DNA of 64,000 nt from Myxococcales bacterium (GCA_030681895.1 JAUXRI010000247.1:1-64000); one strand, 5' to 3'. Shown: positions 8,104 through 16,505, counted from the first letter of the stretch. The notes: generated by a model not told the origin, from the sequence alone. Made by a program: numbers and translations.

Positions 8104-9795
8104 GTGAACGTCTCCTGCACCAACTGCGGTAAGCGCTACGTCCTCTCCGACGACAAGGTCGCGGGGAAGGCGTCTGTCAAAATTCGCTGCAAGCAGTGTC
8201 AGAGCCTCATCTCCATTGACGTGGCACAGGCCAGCGCCGGCGGCCAGGTCAGCGGTTCGATGCCTGCGTCCCGCGGCAGCGGAGCCCTCGCGATGGCGGC
8301 GGTGCAGCAGCCGGCGCGCAGCCCCTGGGAAGACGAAGCCACCAAGGCGATGCCGGCGCTCGACATGACGACCCAGTGGCACGCCATGATCGGCGGCGTG
8401 CAGCAGGGTCCGTTCGACGTGAAGGCGCTGATGGGGAAGGTCGCCGCGGGCGAAGTGACCCTGCGCACGTATCTCTGGAAAGCCGGCATGGGCGACTGGA
8501 AGCGCGCCGCCGACGTCTCCGAGGTCAGCGCCATCTTCGCAGGCTCGGGTGGCGCTCCTTCCTCCAGCCCGTCGCAGGCCAACAAGCCCATCACTCGCAC
8601 CGTGCAGCCGGTCGCGCGCCAGGATGTCGCCGTCGCCAACGAGATGCCGTCGCCTGAAGTGACGCGTCCGCGTGGTGGCAACGTCGCCGACCCGCTCCCT
8701 GGGGCTTCGAGCCGCCAGTCTGGCGCGTTCAACATCGAGCCAGCGCCCGCGCCCGCACCGGCGCCTGCGACCAGGTCGGGAGCGTTCAAGGCGCCGCTGC
8801 CTGAAGTCGCGACCGAGCCCACCCGGCCCGCGCAGACGGAGCAACCCCTCAACGATCTGTTCGGCGATCTGTCGAACTCGAACCTCGAGCGCGTGCCCAG
8901 CGGCGTCAGCGGCGTCCACGAGACGCCCTCGCAGCAATCGGGACAGTCGACGTCCGGCCAGGCCGACATCGATCCGTTCGCGGCGCTCGGCGAGGTCAGC
9001 GACAAAGAGCTCCCGCCGCCCGGTGAGGCCACCAAGTTCTTCATCGCGCAGGCCGGCGTCAACAAGCGCAACCCGCCGTGGAAGATCGCCCTCTTCGCCT
9101 TCAGCATCGTCGCGCTGCCGACTGCGGTGCTCTACCTCCTGTCGACGTTCAACGTGGTGCAGCTGCCGAAGGTGACGCGCACCAACGAGAACGGCGAAGA
9201 GGTGCAGGAGAGCTTCTTCTCGAGTGAAGGTGTCGGCGGCCTCAAGGATCTGCTCACCGGCGACGCCAAGAAGCGAAAAGAAGAAGCCGAGCGTCGCGAG
9301 CGTGAGCGGGTCGCTGCTGCAGCCGCTGCCGCGAAGGCCCGCGCCCTGGCCTTGAACACCGGTGGCGCCGGCGTCGAGCCCGACCCCGTCAAGGCGCCCA
9401 CCAACCCTGGCCTCGCGAACGACTTCGCGCTCCTGGACGATCCCAACAAGAAGAACCGGGGCCCCAAAGATCGCAACAACAACCCCAACGCCATCGCGAG
9501 CGCGGGTCTGAAAGACGACGTCGCCGCGAAGGTCGTCTCGGACAACATCAAGACCTTCAACCTCTGCATCGAAGAGGCGCTGCGCCGGAACCCGAACCTG
9601 AAGGTGGGCTCCATCACCGTGAAGCTGACGGTCGGCCAGTCGGGAGCCGTCACCGCCGCCACCATCGATCCTGCCCAGCATCAGAACTCCGACTGGGGCG
9701 CGTGCATGATCAAGGCGGCCAAGCGCATCGTCTTCCCCGGCTCCGACGGCGAGACGGAAGTTCAGGTTCCGCTCAAGCTCGGCGTGTCGATGTAG
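8104..9795 (+). CDS. GltJ/AgmX-like zinc-ribbon, GYF, transmembrane, TonB-C protein
   Basis: I place the start at GTG 8104 (MNVSCTNCGKRY), because zinc ribbons of this type begin within a few residues of the start; an open frame extends to 8029. The 563-residue protein has zinc-ribbon Cys5/8/29/32, a GYF domain at about 92-145 (QQGPFDVKALMGKVAAGEV), a Pro/Ala linker, one membrane helix at about 328-350, a charged Ala/Arg coiled coil, and a C-terminal AgmX/PglI (TonB-like) domain from residue 480. This order is that of Myxococcus GltJ/AgmX, an inner-membrane component of the gliding machinery whose cytoplasmic zinc-ribbon/GYF part contacts the MglA polarity switch. None of the usual glt neighbours is here, so it may be a paralogue rather than the orthologue. 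Confidence 0.82.
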   Translation: MNVSCTNCGKRYVLSDDKVAGKASVKIRCKQCQSLISIDVAQASAGGQVSGSMPASRGSGALAMAAVQQPARSPWEDEATKAMPALDMTTQWHAMIGGVQQGPFDVKALMGKVAAGEVTLRTYLWKAGMGDWKRAADVSEVSAIFAGSGGAPSSSPSQANKPITRTVQPVARQDVAVANEMPSPEVTRPRGGNVADPLPGASSRQSGAFNIEPAPAPAPAPATRSGAFKAPLPEVATEPTRPAQTEQPLNDLFGDLSNSNLERVPSGVSGVHETPSQQSGQSTSGQADIDPFAALGEVSDKELPPPGEATKFFIAQAGVNKRNPPWKIALFAFSIVALPTAVLYLLSTFNVVQLPKVTRTNENGEEVQESFFSSEGVGGLKDLLTGDAKKRKEEAERRERERVAAAAAAAKARALALNTGGAGVEPDPVKAPTNPGLANDFALLDDPNKKNRGPKDRNNNPNAIASAGLKDDVAAKVVSDNIKTFNLCIEEALRRNPNLKVGSITVKLTVGQSGAVTAATIDPAQHQNSDWGACMIKAAKRIVFPGSDGETEVQVPLKLGVSM

Positions 9796-9844
9796 CGCGA
9801 AGCGGTTGCATCACGGGGCCGCACGTTCCACAGTCCGCCGCCGC

Positions 9845-10108
9845 ATGCACCTCGGTGTCGTCATCGGAACGGTCGTCTGCTCCAAGAGGGTCGCTGGCCT
9901 CGAGGGCGCCCGCTTTCTCGTCGTTCAGCCCGTCACGCACACGAAGAAGCCGTATGGCCCGGCTGAGGTCGCGGTCGATCGCGTGTCGGCGAGCCCCGGC
10001 TCCCTGGTGATGCTCGAAGGCAGCCGAGAAGCAGCGCTGGCGTGCGACCCGTGGTTCGTGCCGGTCGACAGCGCGATCGTCGGCCTCGTCGACGAGGTGG
10101 ACACGTGA
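9845..10108 (+). CDS. EutN/CcmL-family microcompartment vertex protein (first copy)
   Basis: The 87-residue protein starts MHLGVVIGTVVCSKR and contains the family hallmarks: GTVV near the start, LVVQPV in the middle, and a C-terminal VDSAIVGLVDEV strand. BMC-P proteins form pentamers that cap the corners of bacterial microcompartment shells. The length is typical. A longer upstream frame exists, but this ATG gives the canonical N-terminus. Its stop overlaps the GTG of the second EutN copy (GTGA), so it is the head of a three-gene coupled operon ending in a class II aldolase. No hexameric (BMC-H/T) shell gene is in the window. Confidence 0.88.
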   Translation: MHLGVVIGTVVCSKRVAGLEGARFLVVQPVTHTKKPYGPAEVAVDRVSASPGSLVMLEGSREAALACDPWFVPVDSAIVGLVDEVDT

Positions 10109-10377
10109 ACCTCTGCCGCGTGCTCGGCACCGTGGTGTGCACCGAGAAGCTCCCCGTCTTCACCGGCCGCAAGCTGCTGGTCGTGCAGCCTGTCGACGAG
10201 GCGCTCAAAGAGATCGGCAACTCGTACGTCGCGATGGACAACACGTCGTCTGCTGGAAAAGGCGACCTCGTGCTCGTGCTGGGTGAAGGCAGCGGCGTTC
10301 GACAGATCCTCGAGGACAAGACGGCAGCCGTGCGTCACCTCATCGTGGGCGTCGTCGACCAGGTGAGCGTCGGCTGA
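10105..10377 (+). CDS. EutN/CcmL-family microcompartment vertex protein (second copy)
   Basis: The start GTG overlaps the stop of the first copy, giving 90 residues beginning MNLCRVLGTVVCTEK. The GTVV and LLVVQPVD motifs, the GDLVLVLGEGSG turn and the C-terminal IVGVVDQV strand match BMC-P pentamer proteins. It is clearly a diverged sister of the preceding gene, and two or three distinct BMC-P paralogues are normal in real microcompartment loci. Its TGA overlaps the ATG of the aldolase gene. The pair plus aldolase recalls microcompartments that process fucose/rhamnose-derived aldehydes, but the shell hexamers would have to be encoded elsewhere. Confidence 0.88.
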   Translation: MNLCRVLGTVVCTEKLPVFTGRKLLVVQPVDEALKEIGNSYVAMDNTSSAGKGDLVLVLGEGSGVRQILEDKTAAVRHLIVGVVDQVSVG

Positions 10378-11045
10378 TGCCGTCGCCTCCGCTGCCCCGG
10401 CTCCGCGCCGACCTCGTCGCGACCTCGCGCCGCCTGCATCAGATGGGCTGGGTCGCCAACCACGATGGCAATCTGTCGGTGCGCCTCACGGGAGAGCGGT
10501 TGCTCATCACGCCGACCGCGGTGTCGAAGCTCGACGTCGACGACGCGATGCTGATCATCGTCGACCTGGACGGCAAGGTGCTCGAGGGCCGCAAGAAGCC
10601 CTTCTCGGAGCTCGAGCTGCACCTCGCCGCGTACCGATCGCGCCCCGAGGTCGAGTGCGTCATTCACGCGCACCCGCCGCATGCGACGGCGTTCGGCCTC
10701 GTCGGCGTGGAGCTGGGCCCCATCGCGATGCCGGAGATCGTGGTGTCGCTGGGTGATTCGATTCCGACGGTGCCGCGGCTGATGCCGAAGACGCCGGAGC
10801 TGGTGAAGGCCGTCGAGGCCGCGGCTGCGAAGGTCGATGCGATGCTGCTCGCGGGGAACGGCGCGCTGACGCTGGGTGCGTCCCTCGAACAGGCGCTGCT
10901 GCGCATGGAGCTGGTCGAGCACTACGCGAAGATCCTCTCGATCGCGCGCGGGCTGGGCACGGTGCAGGCGCTGCCGCCGGCGGATGCGAAGAAGTTGCTC
11001 GACGCGCGGGCCAAGGCCGGCCTGGGTCCAAAGCCGAAGGCCTGA
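10377..11045 (+). CDS. Class II aldolase/adducin-family protein with altered zinc site
   Basis: This 222-residue protein matches L-fuculose-1-phosphate aldolase in length and motifs: HDGNLSVR substrate loop, FSELELH carrying the catalytic Glu, and IHAHPPHAT with two zinc His. FucA enzymes split fuculose-1-phosphate into lactaldehyde and dihydroxyacetone phosphate. The third zinc ligand normally comes from an (N/H)HG motif; here the equivalent is LLAGNGALTLG, with Asn in place of His. It may therefore bind metal differently or have another activity. The start ATG overlaps the stop of the second EutN gene, so it is almost certainly co-translated with the shell-vertex proteins and is a candidate cargo or partner enzyme. 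Confidence 0.87.
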   Translation: MPSPPLPRLRADLVATSRRLHQMGWVANHDGNLSVRLTGERLLITPTAVSKLDVDDAMLIIVDLDGKVLEGRKKPFSELELHLAAYRSRPEVECVIHAHPPHATAFGLVGVELGPIAMPEIVVSLGDSIPTVPRLMPKTPELVKAVEAAAAKVDAMLLAGNGALTLGASLEQALLRMELVEHYAKILSIARGLGTVQALPPADAKKLLDARAKAGLGPKPKA

Positions 11046-11059
11046 CGGAGGCTCCTTCG

Positions 11060-12631
11060 CTACAGCGGAGGAATCTCGGACCACTCGTCGTCGCAGATCG
11101 TTCCAATCAGCTCGCGACGCCAGCACGCTCCCGACACGCAGACGTCGTCAGCGCCAGGGCAGGCCGTCGGCGGAGCACAGAGGGCGCCAGTGAGCGTCGG
11201 CTTGAACACCGCTGCCTGCGACCAGACGAGCGGATCCGTCGAACACCCCATGCCCGAGTGCGAGACGAGGCCGACGTTGGTGCCGACCGCTGGAGGCGTC
11301 GTGGTGAGCGAATTGATGTTCGGGCAGCGGCCGCCGTAGACGCTCAAGGTCAGCTCCGGGCGCTCCTGAACGGGCACGGTCGCGGACAGGTGCGAGAAGA
11401 AGCCGCGCGCCGTCTCGCTGCAGCGGCAGAACTCGCTCGCCAGCGCCTGGCTGAAGGGAATCGTCTGGGCCTGAAGGAACGTTCGCACATTGGTGATCTC
11501 GGTCGTCGCTGCCGGGTCCGTCAGCTGTCGTCCGAACGGCCCCGGCGTGGTGACGACGACGCCGCCATCGGAGCCCGTCGTCCGCACACCACACGTCGTC
11601 GGCATCGCGACCGAACGACACGTCTTCCACCAGTCGGGGAGCAGCGGACTCGAGGCCAGACCGAGCCCGAAGTCATCGGAGCAGGTGCTCGCCGAGGCGT
11701 GTCTCCAGAAGATCGTGTAGCCGCCCTTCTGCAGCGCCTCGGTGAGGTTGCGTCGGAAGGTCGTCGTCGCGCCGGTCGTCTCGCACTCCGACGCGGAGCA
11801 GGCGTAGACCGCGTACGTGTAGATGCGCGGCTGTCTCATCGCCTGGCGCGACGCGAGCGCAGGCTTCGTTCCGCCGCCGAACGGGTACCCACGATACGGC
11901 ATGTCGGGGATGAGCTGCTCGAGCACGTCGGGCGCGATGGCGTTGGGTCCCTCGTAGACGAGCGTCGCGATGGCGTCGGACGGGCCTGTCGGCGCGACAT
12001 CGAGGCGACGGAGCAGGCGCACACGCTGGAAGGGCGCTCCGGTCGGGTTGACCCAGCGTGCCTCGAGCGCGGCTCGATTCGACGTGTACGCGACCACCAG
12101 CCCCGTCGGCGGTTGCAGCGTCGCGGCGCCTCCGGCAGCGCCACCGGCTGACGATCCTCCAGCGGAGCCTCCCGCCACCGATCCACCTGCGACACCACCT
12201 GCCGCGGAGCCTCCAGCGTCACCGCCGGCCGACGATCCTCCGGCGGAGCCACCCGCAGCACCACCTGCGACGGCGCCACCTGCTGAACCTCCAGCTGCAC
12301 CACCAGCCGAGCCACCCGCAGCTCCACCTGCGACGGCGCCACCCGCTGAGCCTCCAGCCGCACCTCCGGCGACGGCGCCGCCGCCTGCGCCTCCAGCCGC
12401 ACCACCACTCGCGCCCGAGGCGACGCAGCGCTGCTGCACGCACACCCGGCCATCGGGGCACCGCGAGCACTGCAACCCTGAGCTCCCGCACTCGGTGGTG
12501 GCGGTTCCCGGCAGGCACACGTCACCCGCACAACACCCCGATGCACACGTCGACGCGTCACATGGAGGCATCGTCTGACACGACGCCGCGAACAGCATGA
12601 AGACGACCACCACAGACGCGCGAGTGAACAT
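11060..12631 (-). CDS. Lipoprotein with Gly/Ala linker and histidine-phosphatase-like domain
   Basis: Starting at ATG 12631, the 523-residue protein has a signal peptide ending in the lipobox FAASC, a Cys-rich block with six or more Cys (about 20-65), a long Gly/Gly/Ala/Ser/Val linker (about 70-170), a fibronectin-III-like beta segment (about 175-290), and a C-terminal domain resembling histidine phosphatases. The supporting motifs are FWRHASAS (near 306, in place of RHG), SEFCRCSETA (near 400, in place of the SxxxRxxxTA motif) and LVSHSG (near 453, the second His). It should be anchored in the outer membrane. Substrate is unknown and the domain is disulfide-rich. It is convergent with the aldolase and lies downstream of envC. 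Confidence 0.72.
   Translation of the reverse strand: MFTRASVVVVFMLFAASCQTMPPCDASTCASGCCAGDVCLPGTATTECGSSGLQCSRCPDGRVCVQQRCVASGASGGAAGGAGGGAVAGGAAGGSAGGAVAGGAAGGSAGGAAGGSAGGAVAGGAAGGSAGGSSAGGDAGGSAAGGVAGGSVAGGSAGGSSAGGAAGGAATLQPPTGLVVAYTSNRAALEARWVNPTGAPFQRVRLLRRLDVAPTGPSDAIATLVYEGPNAIAPDVLEQLIPDMPYRGYPFGGGTKPALASRQAMRQPRIYTYAVYACSASECETTGATTTFRRNLTEALQKGGYTIFWRHASASTCSDDFGLGLASSPLLPDWWKTCRSVAMPTTCGVRTTGSDGGVVVTTPGPFGRQLTDPAATTEITNVRTFLQAQTIPFSQALASEFCRCSETARGFFSHLSATVPVQERPELTLSVYGGRCPNINSLTTTPPAVGTNVGLVSHSGMGCSTDPLVWSQAAVFKPTLTGALCAPPTACPGADDVCVSGACWRRELIGTICDDEWSEIPPL
12125..12405 (-). repeat. Tandem low-complexity Gly-Gly-(Ala/Ser/Val) coding repeats
   Basis: The lipoprotein gene here repeats short units coding GGAAGG, GGSAGG and GGAVAGG many times, nearly perfectly at DNA level. 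Such stretches expand and contract by slippage and form flexible linkers in myxobacterial lipoproteins. Confidence 0.85.
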
Positions 12632-12679
12632 GGCGCGCGTTCTATGCACTTGCCGCTCCCAGCGCACCCGGAGCGTGCG

Positions 12680-13804
12680 TCAGGGCTCGGGCTCTTCGGC
12701 GCCCTTGAGCCACGGCAACGGATCGATCGCCTGCCCCTGTTTGCGAATCTCGAAGTACAGGTACGCGCCCTTGAGGCTGCCGGTGTCACCGACCTCGCCG
12801 AGCAACTCGCCCTCTTCCACTTCGTTTCCCACCTCGACCTGCATCACGCTCAGGTGTGCGTAGAGCGAGTGGTAGCCCGAGCCGTGGTCGACGATGACCA
12901 GGTTGCCGTAGCCCTTGAGCCACCCCGACCACGCCACCGTGCCCGACCCGACGGAGGAGACGGCTGCGCCAGAGGCCGCGCGCAGGTCGATGCCCTTCTG
13001 CACCGTCACCGTATTGAACCGAGGGTTCACGACCTTCCCGAAGCCGACCTCGATCAGGCCCTTCACCGGAAACGGCAGCTGGCCTTTGCGCGCGCGAAAA
13101 CCGGCGTGCTGCGTCGACGGCGCCATGTCGCCCACCATGGTCGCGAGCTCCTTCTCACTGACCTCGAGCTCGGCGATCAGCCGGCTCATGCGGTTCTGTT
13201 CGGCGCCGAGCGACGCGAGCAGATCGGAGAATCTCGACAGCCGCGCCTGACCGACGGCCTGCTCCGTACGCAGCGCGCGAAGGTACCGCTCGCCCGTCTG
13301 CTCGAGCCGCTCCATGCGCCGTGACACGAGGGCCTGGTAGCGCGTGAGGGTGGTGAGCTGCTCGAGCGCCCGCGCATCGGACGCAACCAGTGTGCCGACG
13401 GCGCGCTGGCGCTTGATGAGCGTCGAGAAGTCCTGCGAGGCGAGCAGGAAGCCCAGCGCGTCGCGCTTCTGCAGCCGGTAGAGCATCACCAGCCGGGGCG
13501 CCAGGGCGCGTTGCTGTTCACGAACGGCGACCGCGTTCTTCTCGAGGTCGATGGAGAGTTCAGCCCGCTGGCGCTCGAGGCGCTGGCGTTGGCGCTCCAG
13601 CGAAGCGACACGCGACGAGGAATCACGAGAGAGCCGCTCGAGGGTGTCGAGCAGGGTCAGCAGCTCCTTCTTCTCGGTGCCCAACGCGTCGAAGGCCTTC
13701 CGCTCGGCGTCGAGTCGCTCCTGCAGCTCCGCGCGCTCCTCGGCCACGTCGTCGGGCGACGCAGCGAACGCGATGGAGAGGCAGAGCGCGAGCACCACCG
13801 TCAC
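12680..13804 (-). CDS. envC: EnvC-like murein hydrolase activator (degenerate M23/LytM)
   Basis: GTG 13804 overlaps the ftsX stop (GTGA) and gives a 374-residue protein with signal peptide (LALCLSIAFA), a long coiled coil (about 20-235) and a C-terminal LytM domain (about 245-365). The LytM domain lacks ligands needed for catalysis: QKGIDLRA replaces the HxGxD-type motif and YLYFEIR has Tyr where active enzymes have His. That is the pattern of EnvC, which does not cut peptidoglycan but activates amidases when FtsEX changes conformation. The order ftsE-ftsX-envC, all overlapping, makes the assignment firm. Acts in the periplasm at the division site. Confidence 0.9.
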   Translation of the reverse strand: MTVVLALCLSIAFAASPDDVAEERAELQERLDAERKAFDALGTEKKELLTLLDTLERLSRDSSSRVASLERQRQRLERQRAELSIDLEKNAVAVREQQRALAPRLVMLYRLQKRDALGFLLASQDFSTLIKRQRAVGTLVASDARALEQLTTLTRYQALVSRRMERLEQTGERYLRALRTEQAVGQARLSRFSDLLASLGAEQNRMSRLIAELEVSEKELATMVGDMAPSTQHAGFRARKGQLPFPVKGLIEVGFGKVVNPRFNTVTVQKGIDLRAASGAAVSSVGSGTVAWSGWLKGYGNLVIVDHGSGYHSLYAHLSVMQVEVGNEVEEGELLGEVGDTGSLKGAYLYFEIRKQGQAIDPLPWLKGAEEPEP

Positions 13805-14700
13805 ACCCTCAAGAAGCGCCGCACGGCGATGAAGCTGCCCACCAGGCCCAGGGAACACCCGATGCCGACCAGCTCACCAGCCAACCTCGGCCACTGCACG
13901 ACGAGCCGCCCATCGAGGCGCGCGAAGGCGAGCAGTCCGGTCTGTCCAGACTCGAGCCAACGCACCAGGGCGAAGACCGCGCCGAGGGCCAGGCCAGCGG
14001 CCAACAGGCCCTGCAGGAGCCCCTCGAGCAGGAACGGCAGCCGCACGAACCGATCGGTCGCGCCCACCAGCTTCTGAATCTCGATCTCCTCGCGCCTCGC
14101 GAAGATCGCCAGCTGCAGCGTGGCCGAGACGACGATGACGGCCGTGAGGAACACGAGCGAGAAGACGACGAGGCTGGCGATCTCCAGGGCTCGAGCAATC
14201 AGCGTCAGCCGCTCCAGCGCCTCTTCTCCGTAGTCGACGCCCGTGACGAAGGGCAGCGCGCGGGTCTTTCGGGCCAGCTCGCCGAGCGACACAGCGTCTC
14301 GCGCGGCCTTGGGCAGGCGCACCTCGAGGCTCCAGGGCAGCGGGTTGTCGGGGAGCTCGGTGAGGCCCGTCCCATCCTCCCCGAGCTGGGTGGCGAGGCG
14401 GCCGAGGGCCTCGGCTGGAGAGACGCGATGCAGCTCGCCCGCTGTACGTTGCGCCAGCGCCTGCTCGAGCTCAGCGACCTGCGCTTCGGGCGCGTCTTCG
14501 GCGAGGTACACCGTCATCTCGACCTCACCGCCGAGCGAATCGACCAGCGCGTCGAGCTGCGTGCGGGCGATCCGGGCGACTCCGAAGCCGACCAGCGACA
14601 ACGACAGGCTCGCGACTGCGATGACGTGCACGAAGGGCGAGCGCACGATGCTGCCCACCGCGGTCCGCACGAAGTAGGCGAGCTTCGCCGGGGCGCTCAT
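13801..14700 (-). CDS. ftsX: Cell division permease-like protein FtsX
   Basis: The 299-residue protein has an N-terminal cytoplasmic stretch, a first membrane helix (about 20-42), a periplasmic domain (about 45-170), and three more membrane helices in the C-terminal part, the standard FtsX topology. The MacB-like core region with EEIEIQKLVGATDRFVRLPF is the conserved coupling segment that contacts FtsE. FtsX does not transport; it transmits ATP hydrolysis by FtsE to EnvC across the inner membrane. Its ATG overlaps the ftsE stop and its stop overlaps the envC start. Confidence 0.95.
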   Translation of the reverse strand: MSAPAKLAYFVRTAVGSIVRSPFVHVIAVASLSLSLVGFGVARIARTQLDALVDSLGGEVEMTVYLAEDAPEAQVAELEQALAQRTAGELHRVSPAEALGRLATQLGEDGTGLTELPDNPLPWSLEVRLPKAARDAVSLGELARKTRALPFVTGVDYGEEALERLTLIARALEIASLVVFSLVFLTAVIVVSATLQLAIFARREEIEIQKLVGATDRFVRLPFLLEGLLQGLLAAGLALGAVFALVRWLESGQTGLLAFARLDGRLVVQWPRLAGELVGIGCSLGLVGSFIAVRRFLRV

Positions 14701-15395
14701 GAGATCTGGGACATCAGGCGGGCCGCCTTGGCGCCGCGCTCATCGGCCACGACGGTGCCCTTCTCGAGCCGCAGGGTGCGCTTCTGGTAACGCTCGATGA
14801 GCGTCGCATCGTGCGTCGCGACCACGACGGTGGTGCCGCGGGCGTTCACGTCGGCGAGCAGATCCATGATCTCGACGGTGAGCGCCGGGTCGAGGTTGCC
14901 GGTGGGCTCGTCGGCGAGCAGGAGCGCGGGATCGTTCACGAGCGCGCGGGCGAGCGAGACGCGCTGTTGTTCTCCACCCGAGAGCTTGAGCGGCGAGACG
15001 TCGGCTTTGTGCTCGAGCCCCACGCGCCGGAGCATCTTGAGGCTGCGATCTCTCACCTCGTCGCGAGCGGTGCCCAGCACGTCGAGCGTGAAGCCCACGT
15101 TCTCGGCGACGGTGCGCGTCGGCAGCAGCTTGAAGTCCTGAAAGACGACCCCGATGTTGCGGCGCAGAAACGGAATGCCCGACTCCCTCAGTCGAGCGAC
15201 GTTGCGGCCCGCGAGCAACACCTGCCCGCGGCTGGCGCGCTCGGCGAGGAACATCAGCTTCAAGAGCGTCGACTTGCCGGCGCCAGACGGGCCGGTGAGG
15301 AAGACGAACTCGCCCTTCTCGATGTCGAGGTTGATGTCCACCAGCACCGGCGGGTCGCCTGGGTACGCCTTGGTGACGTGGAACATCTGAATCAT
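14697..15395 (-). CDS. ftsE: Cell division ATP-binding protein FtsE
   Basis: A complete 232-residue ABC ATPase: Walker A GPSGAGKST (about 35-43), Q-loop VFQDFKLLP, signature LSGGEQQR, Walker B LLLADEPTGNLD and switch His in VVATHD. The opening MIQMFHVTKAYPG and the length are those of FtsE. It drives FtsX in the cytoplasm at the division ring. It is the first gene of the ftsE-ftsX-envC operon; the 105-base gap upstream contains the terminator of the etf operon. Confidence 0.96.
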   Translation of the reverse strand: MIQMFHVTKAYPGDPPVLVDINLDIEKGEFVFLTGPSGAGKSTLLKLMFLAERASRGQVLLAGRNVARLRESGIPFLRRNIGVVFQDFKLLPTRTVAENVGFTLDVLGTARDEVRDRSLKMLRRVGLEHKADVSPLKLSGGEQQRVSLARALVNDPALLLADEPTGNLDPALTVEIMDLLADVNARGTTVVVATHDATLIERYQKRTLRLEKGTVVADERGAKAARLMSQIS

Positions 15396-15441
15396 CGCGG
15401 CGCGATCGTACCCGAGAGCGAGGGTGGCCGCGAAAACACAT

Positions 15442-15476
15442 CGGGCGGGCGCTCCATGATGAGGAGGGCCCGCCCG
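15442..15476 (-). terminator. Probable terminator after etfA
   Basis: A 9-base perfect stem (CGGGCGGGC at 15442-15450 with GCCCGCCCG at 15468-15476, 17-base loop) sits 25 bases past the etfA stop. On the minus strand it is followed by ATGTGTTTT. The T tract is short, so strength is uncertain. Confidence 0.55.
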
Positions 15477-15500
15477 CGGGGTGCCACGACAGCCGAAGTG

Positions 15501-16469
15501 CTACTTCGAGGCCTTCACGGCGGCCTGCAGCTCCGGCAGGGCCTTGAAGAGGTCTGCCACGAGGCCGTAATCGGCGACCTGGAAGATGGGCGCGTCGCCG
15601 TCCTTGTTGATGGCGACGATCGTCTTCGAGCCCTTCATGCCTGCGATGTGCTGGATCGCGCCCGAGATGCCGGCCGCGATGTAGAGCGAAGGGGCAACGA
15701 CCTTGCCCGTCTGACCGACCTGCAGATCGTTCGGCTGCCAGCCGGCATCGCAGACCGCGCGCGAAGCACCGACTGCAGCGCCGAGCTCGTCCGCGAGCGC
15801 GTTCACGTCCTTGAAGTCGCCCTTGGTGCCGCGGCCACCGGCCACGACGATCTTCGCCTCGGTGAGCGCCGGGCGGGCCGACTTCACTTCCTTGAACGAG
15901 ACGACCTTCTGCAGCGCCTTCGCCGGAGCCGCAGGCGAGAACGCCTTCACTTCGCCAGCGCCCGACTTCTCCGCGAGGGGGAACTCGGTGCTGCGCGCGG
16001 TGAAACACTTGATGGGCGTGCCGAGCTTCACCGTGGCGATGACGGCGCCGGCCCACATCGGGCGGGTGAGCTGCAGATCGGCAGCCGAGGTGCCGACGAC
16101 GCCGAGGATCTCGGACGCCATGGCGGCCTTCAGGCGCGCGGCGATGCGCGGCATCACGTCGCGACCGGCCTGGGTGGCTGCGGCGCCGACGTACTCGGCC
16201 TTGATGGCGACGGCGATCTCGGCCACGGCGGGCGCGACGACGTCGGCGGTGAACTGAGCGAGGTGGGCAGCGCTGCCGGCGTGCACGACCTTCACCCCGT
16301 ACTCCTTCACGGTGTTGGCGAGGGCCGAGGCGTCTTGCGCGAGGACGACGGCGTGCAGCTCTCCGCCCGTCTTGGCGGCGATCTGCTGACCGGCGGTGAG
16401 GGCGTTGAGGGTGGCCTTGCGGAGCGAACCGTCAGGCTGGGCTTCGACGACGATGAGAACGTTGGACAT
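15501..16469 (-). CDS. etfA: Electron transfer flavoprotein alpha subunit
   Basis: The 322-residue protein shows the EtfA C-terminal FAD-binding signature: VVAGGRGTKGD, GASRAVCDAGWQP, GQTGKVVAPSLYIAAGISGAIQH and the NKDGDAPIFQVADYG motif near the end. It pairs with EtfB to take electrons from acyl-CoA dehydrogenases and pass them to ETF-quinone oxidoreductase. Length is normal for group I ETF. It is 36 bases downstream of etfB in the same direction and is followed by a terminator hairpin. Confidence 0.96.
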   Translation of the reverse strand: MSNVLIVVEAQPDGSLRKATLNALTAGQQIAAKTGGELHAVVLAQDASALANTVKEYGVKVVHAGSAAHLAQFTADVVAPAVAEIAVAIKAEYVGAAATQAGRDVMPRIAARLKAAMASEILGVVGTSAADLQLTRPMWAGAVIATVKLGTPIKCFTARSTEFPLAEKSGAGEVKAFSPAAPAKALQKVVSFKEVKSARPALTEAKIVVAGGRGTKGDFKDVNALADELGAAVGASRAVCDAGWQPNDLQVGQTGKVVAPSLYIAAGISGAIQHIAGMKGSKTIVAINKDGDAPIFQVADYGLVADLFKALPELQAAVKASK

Positions 16470-16505
16470 GGTGTGAGTTCCTTTTTCAGTCGGGTCGAAG
16501 GCAGG

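Noticed and set aside
8068..9681. Long open frame antisense to the GltJ/AgmX-like gene, and similar ones over ftsK (5486-6850) and the kinases
   Set aside because: High-GC third positions leave reverse frames open; the sense frames carry clear domains, the reverse frames none.
12125..12405. Short tandem repeats that might be mistaken for a CRISPR array
   Set aside because: The repeats are codon-phased Gly/Ala/Ser units within a coding frame, with no spacers of constant length.
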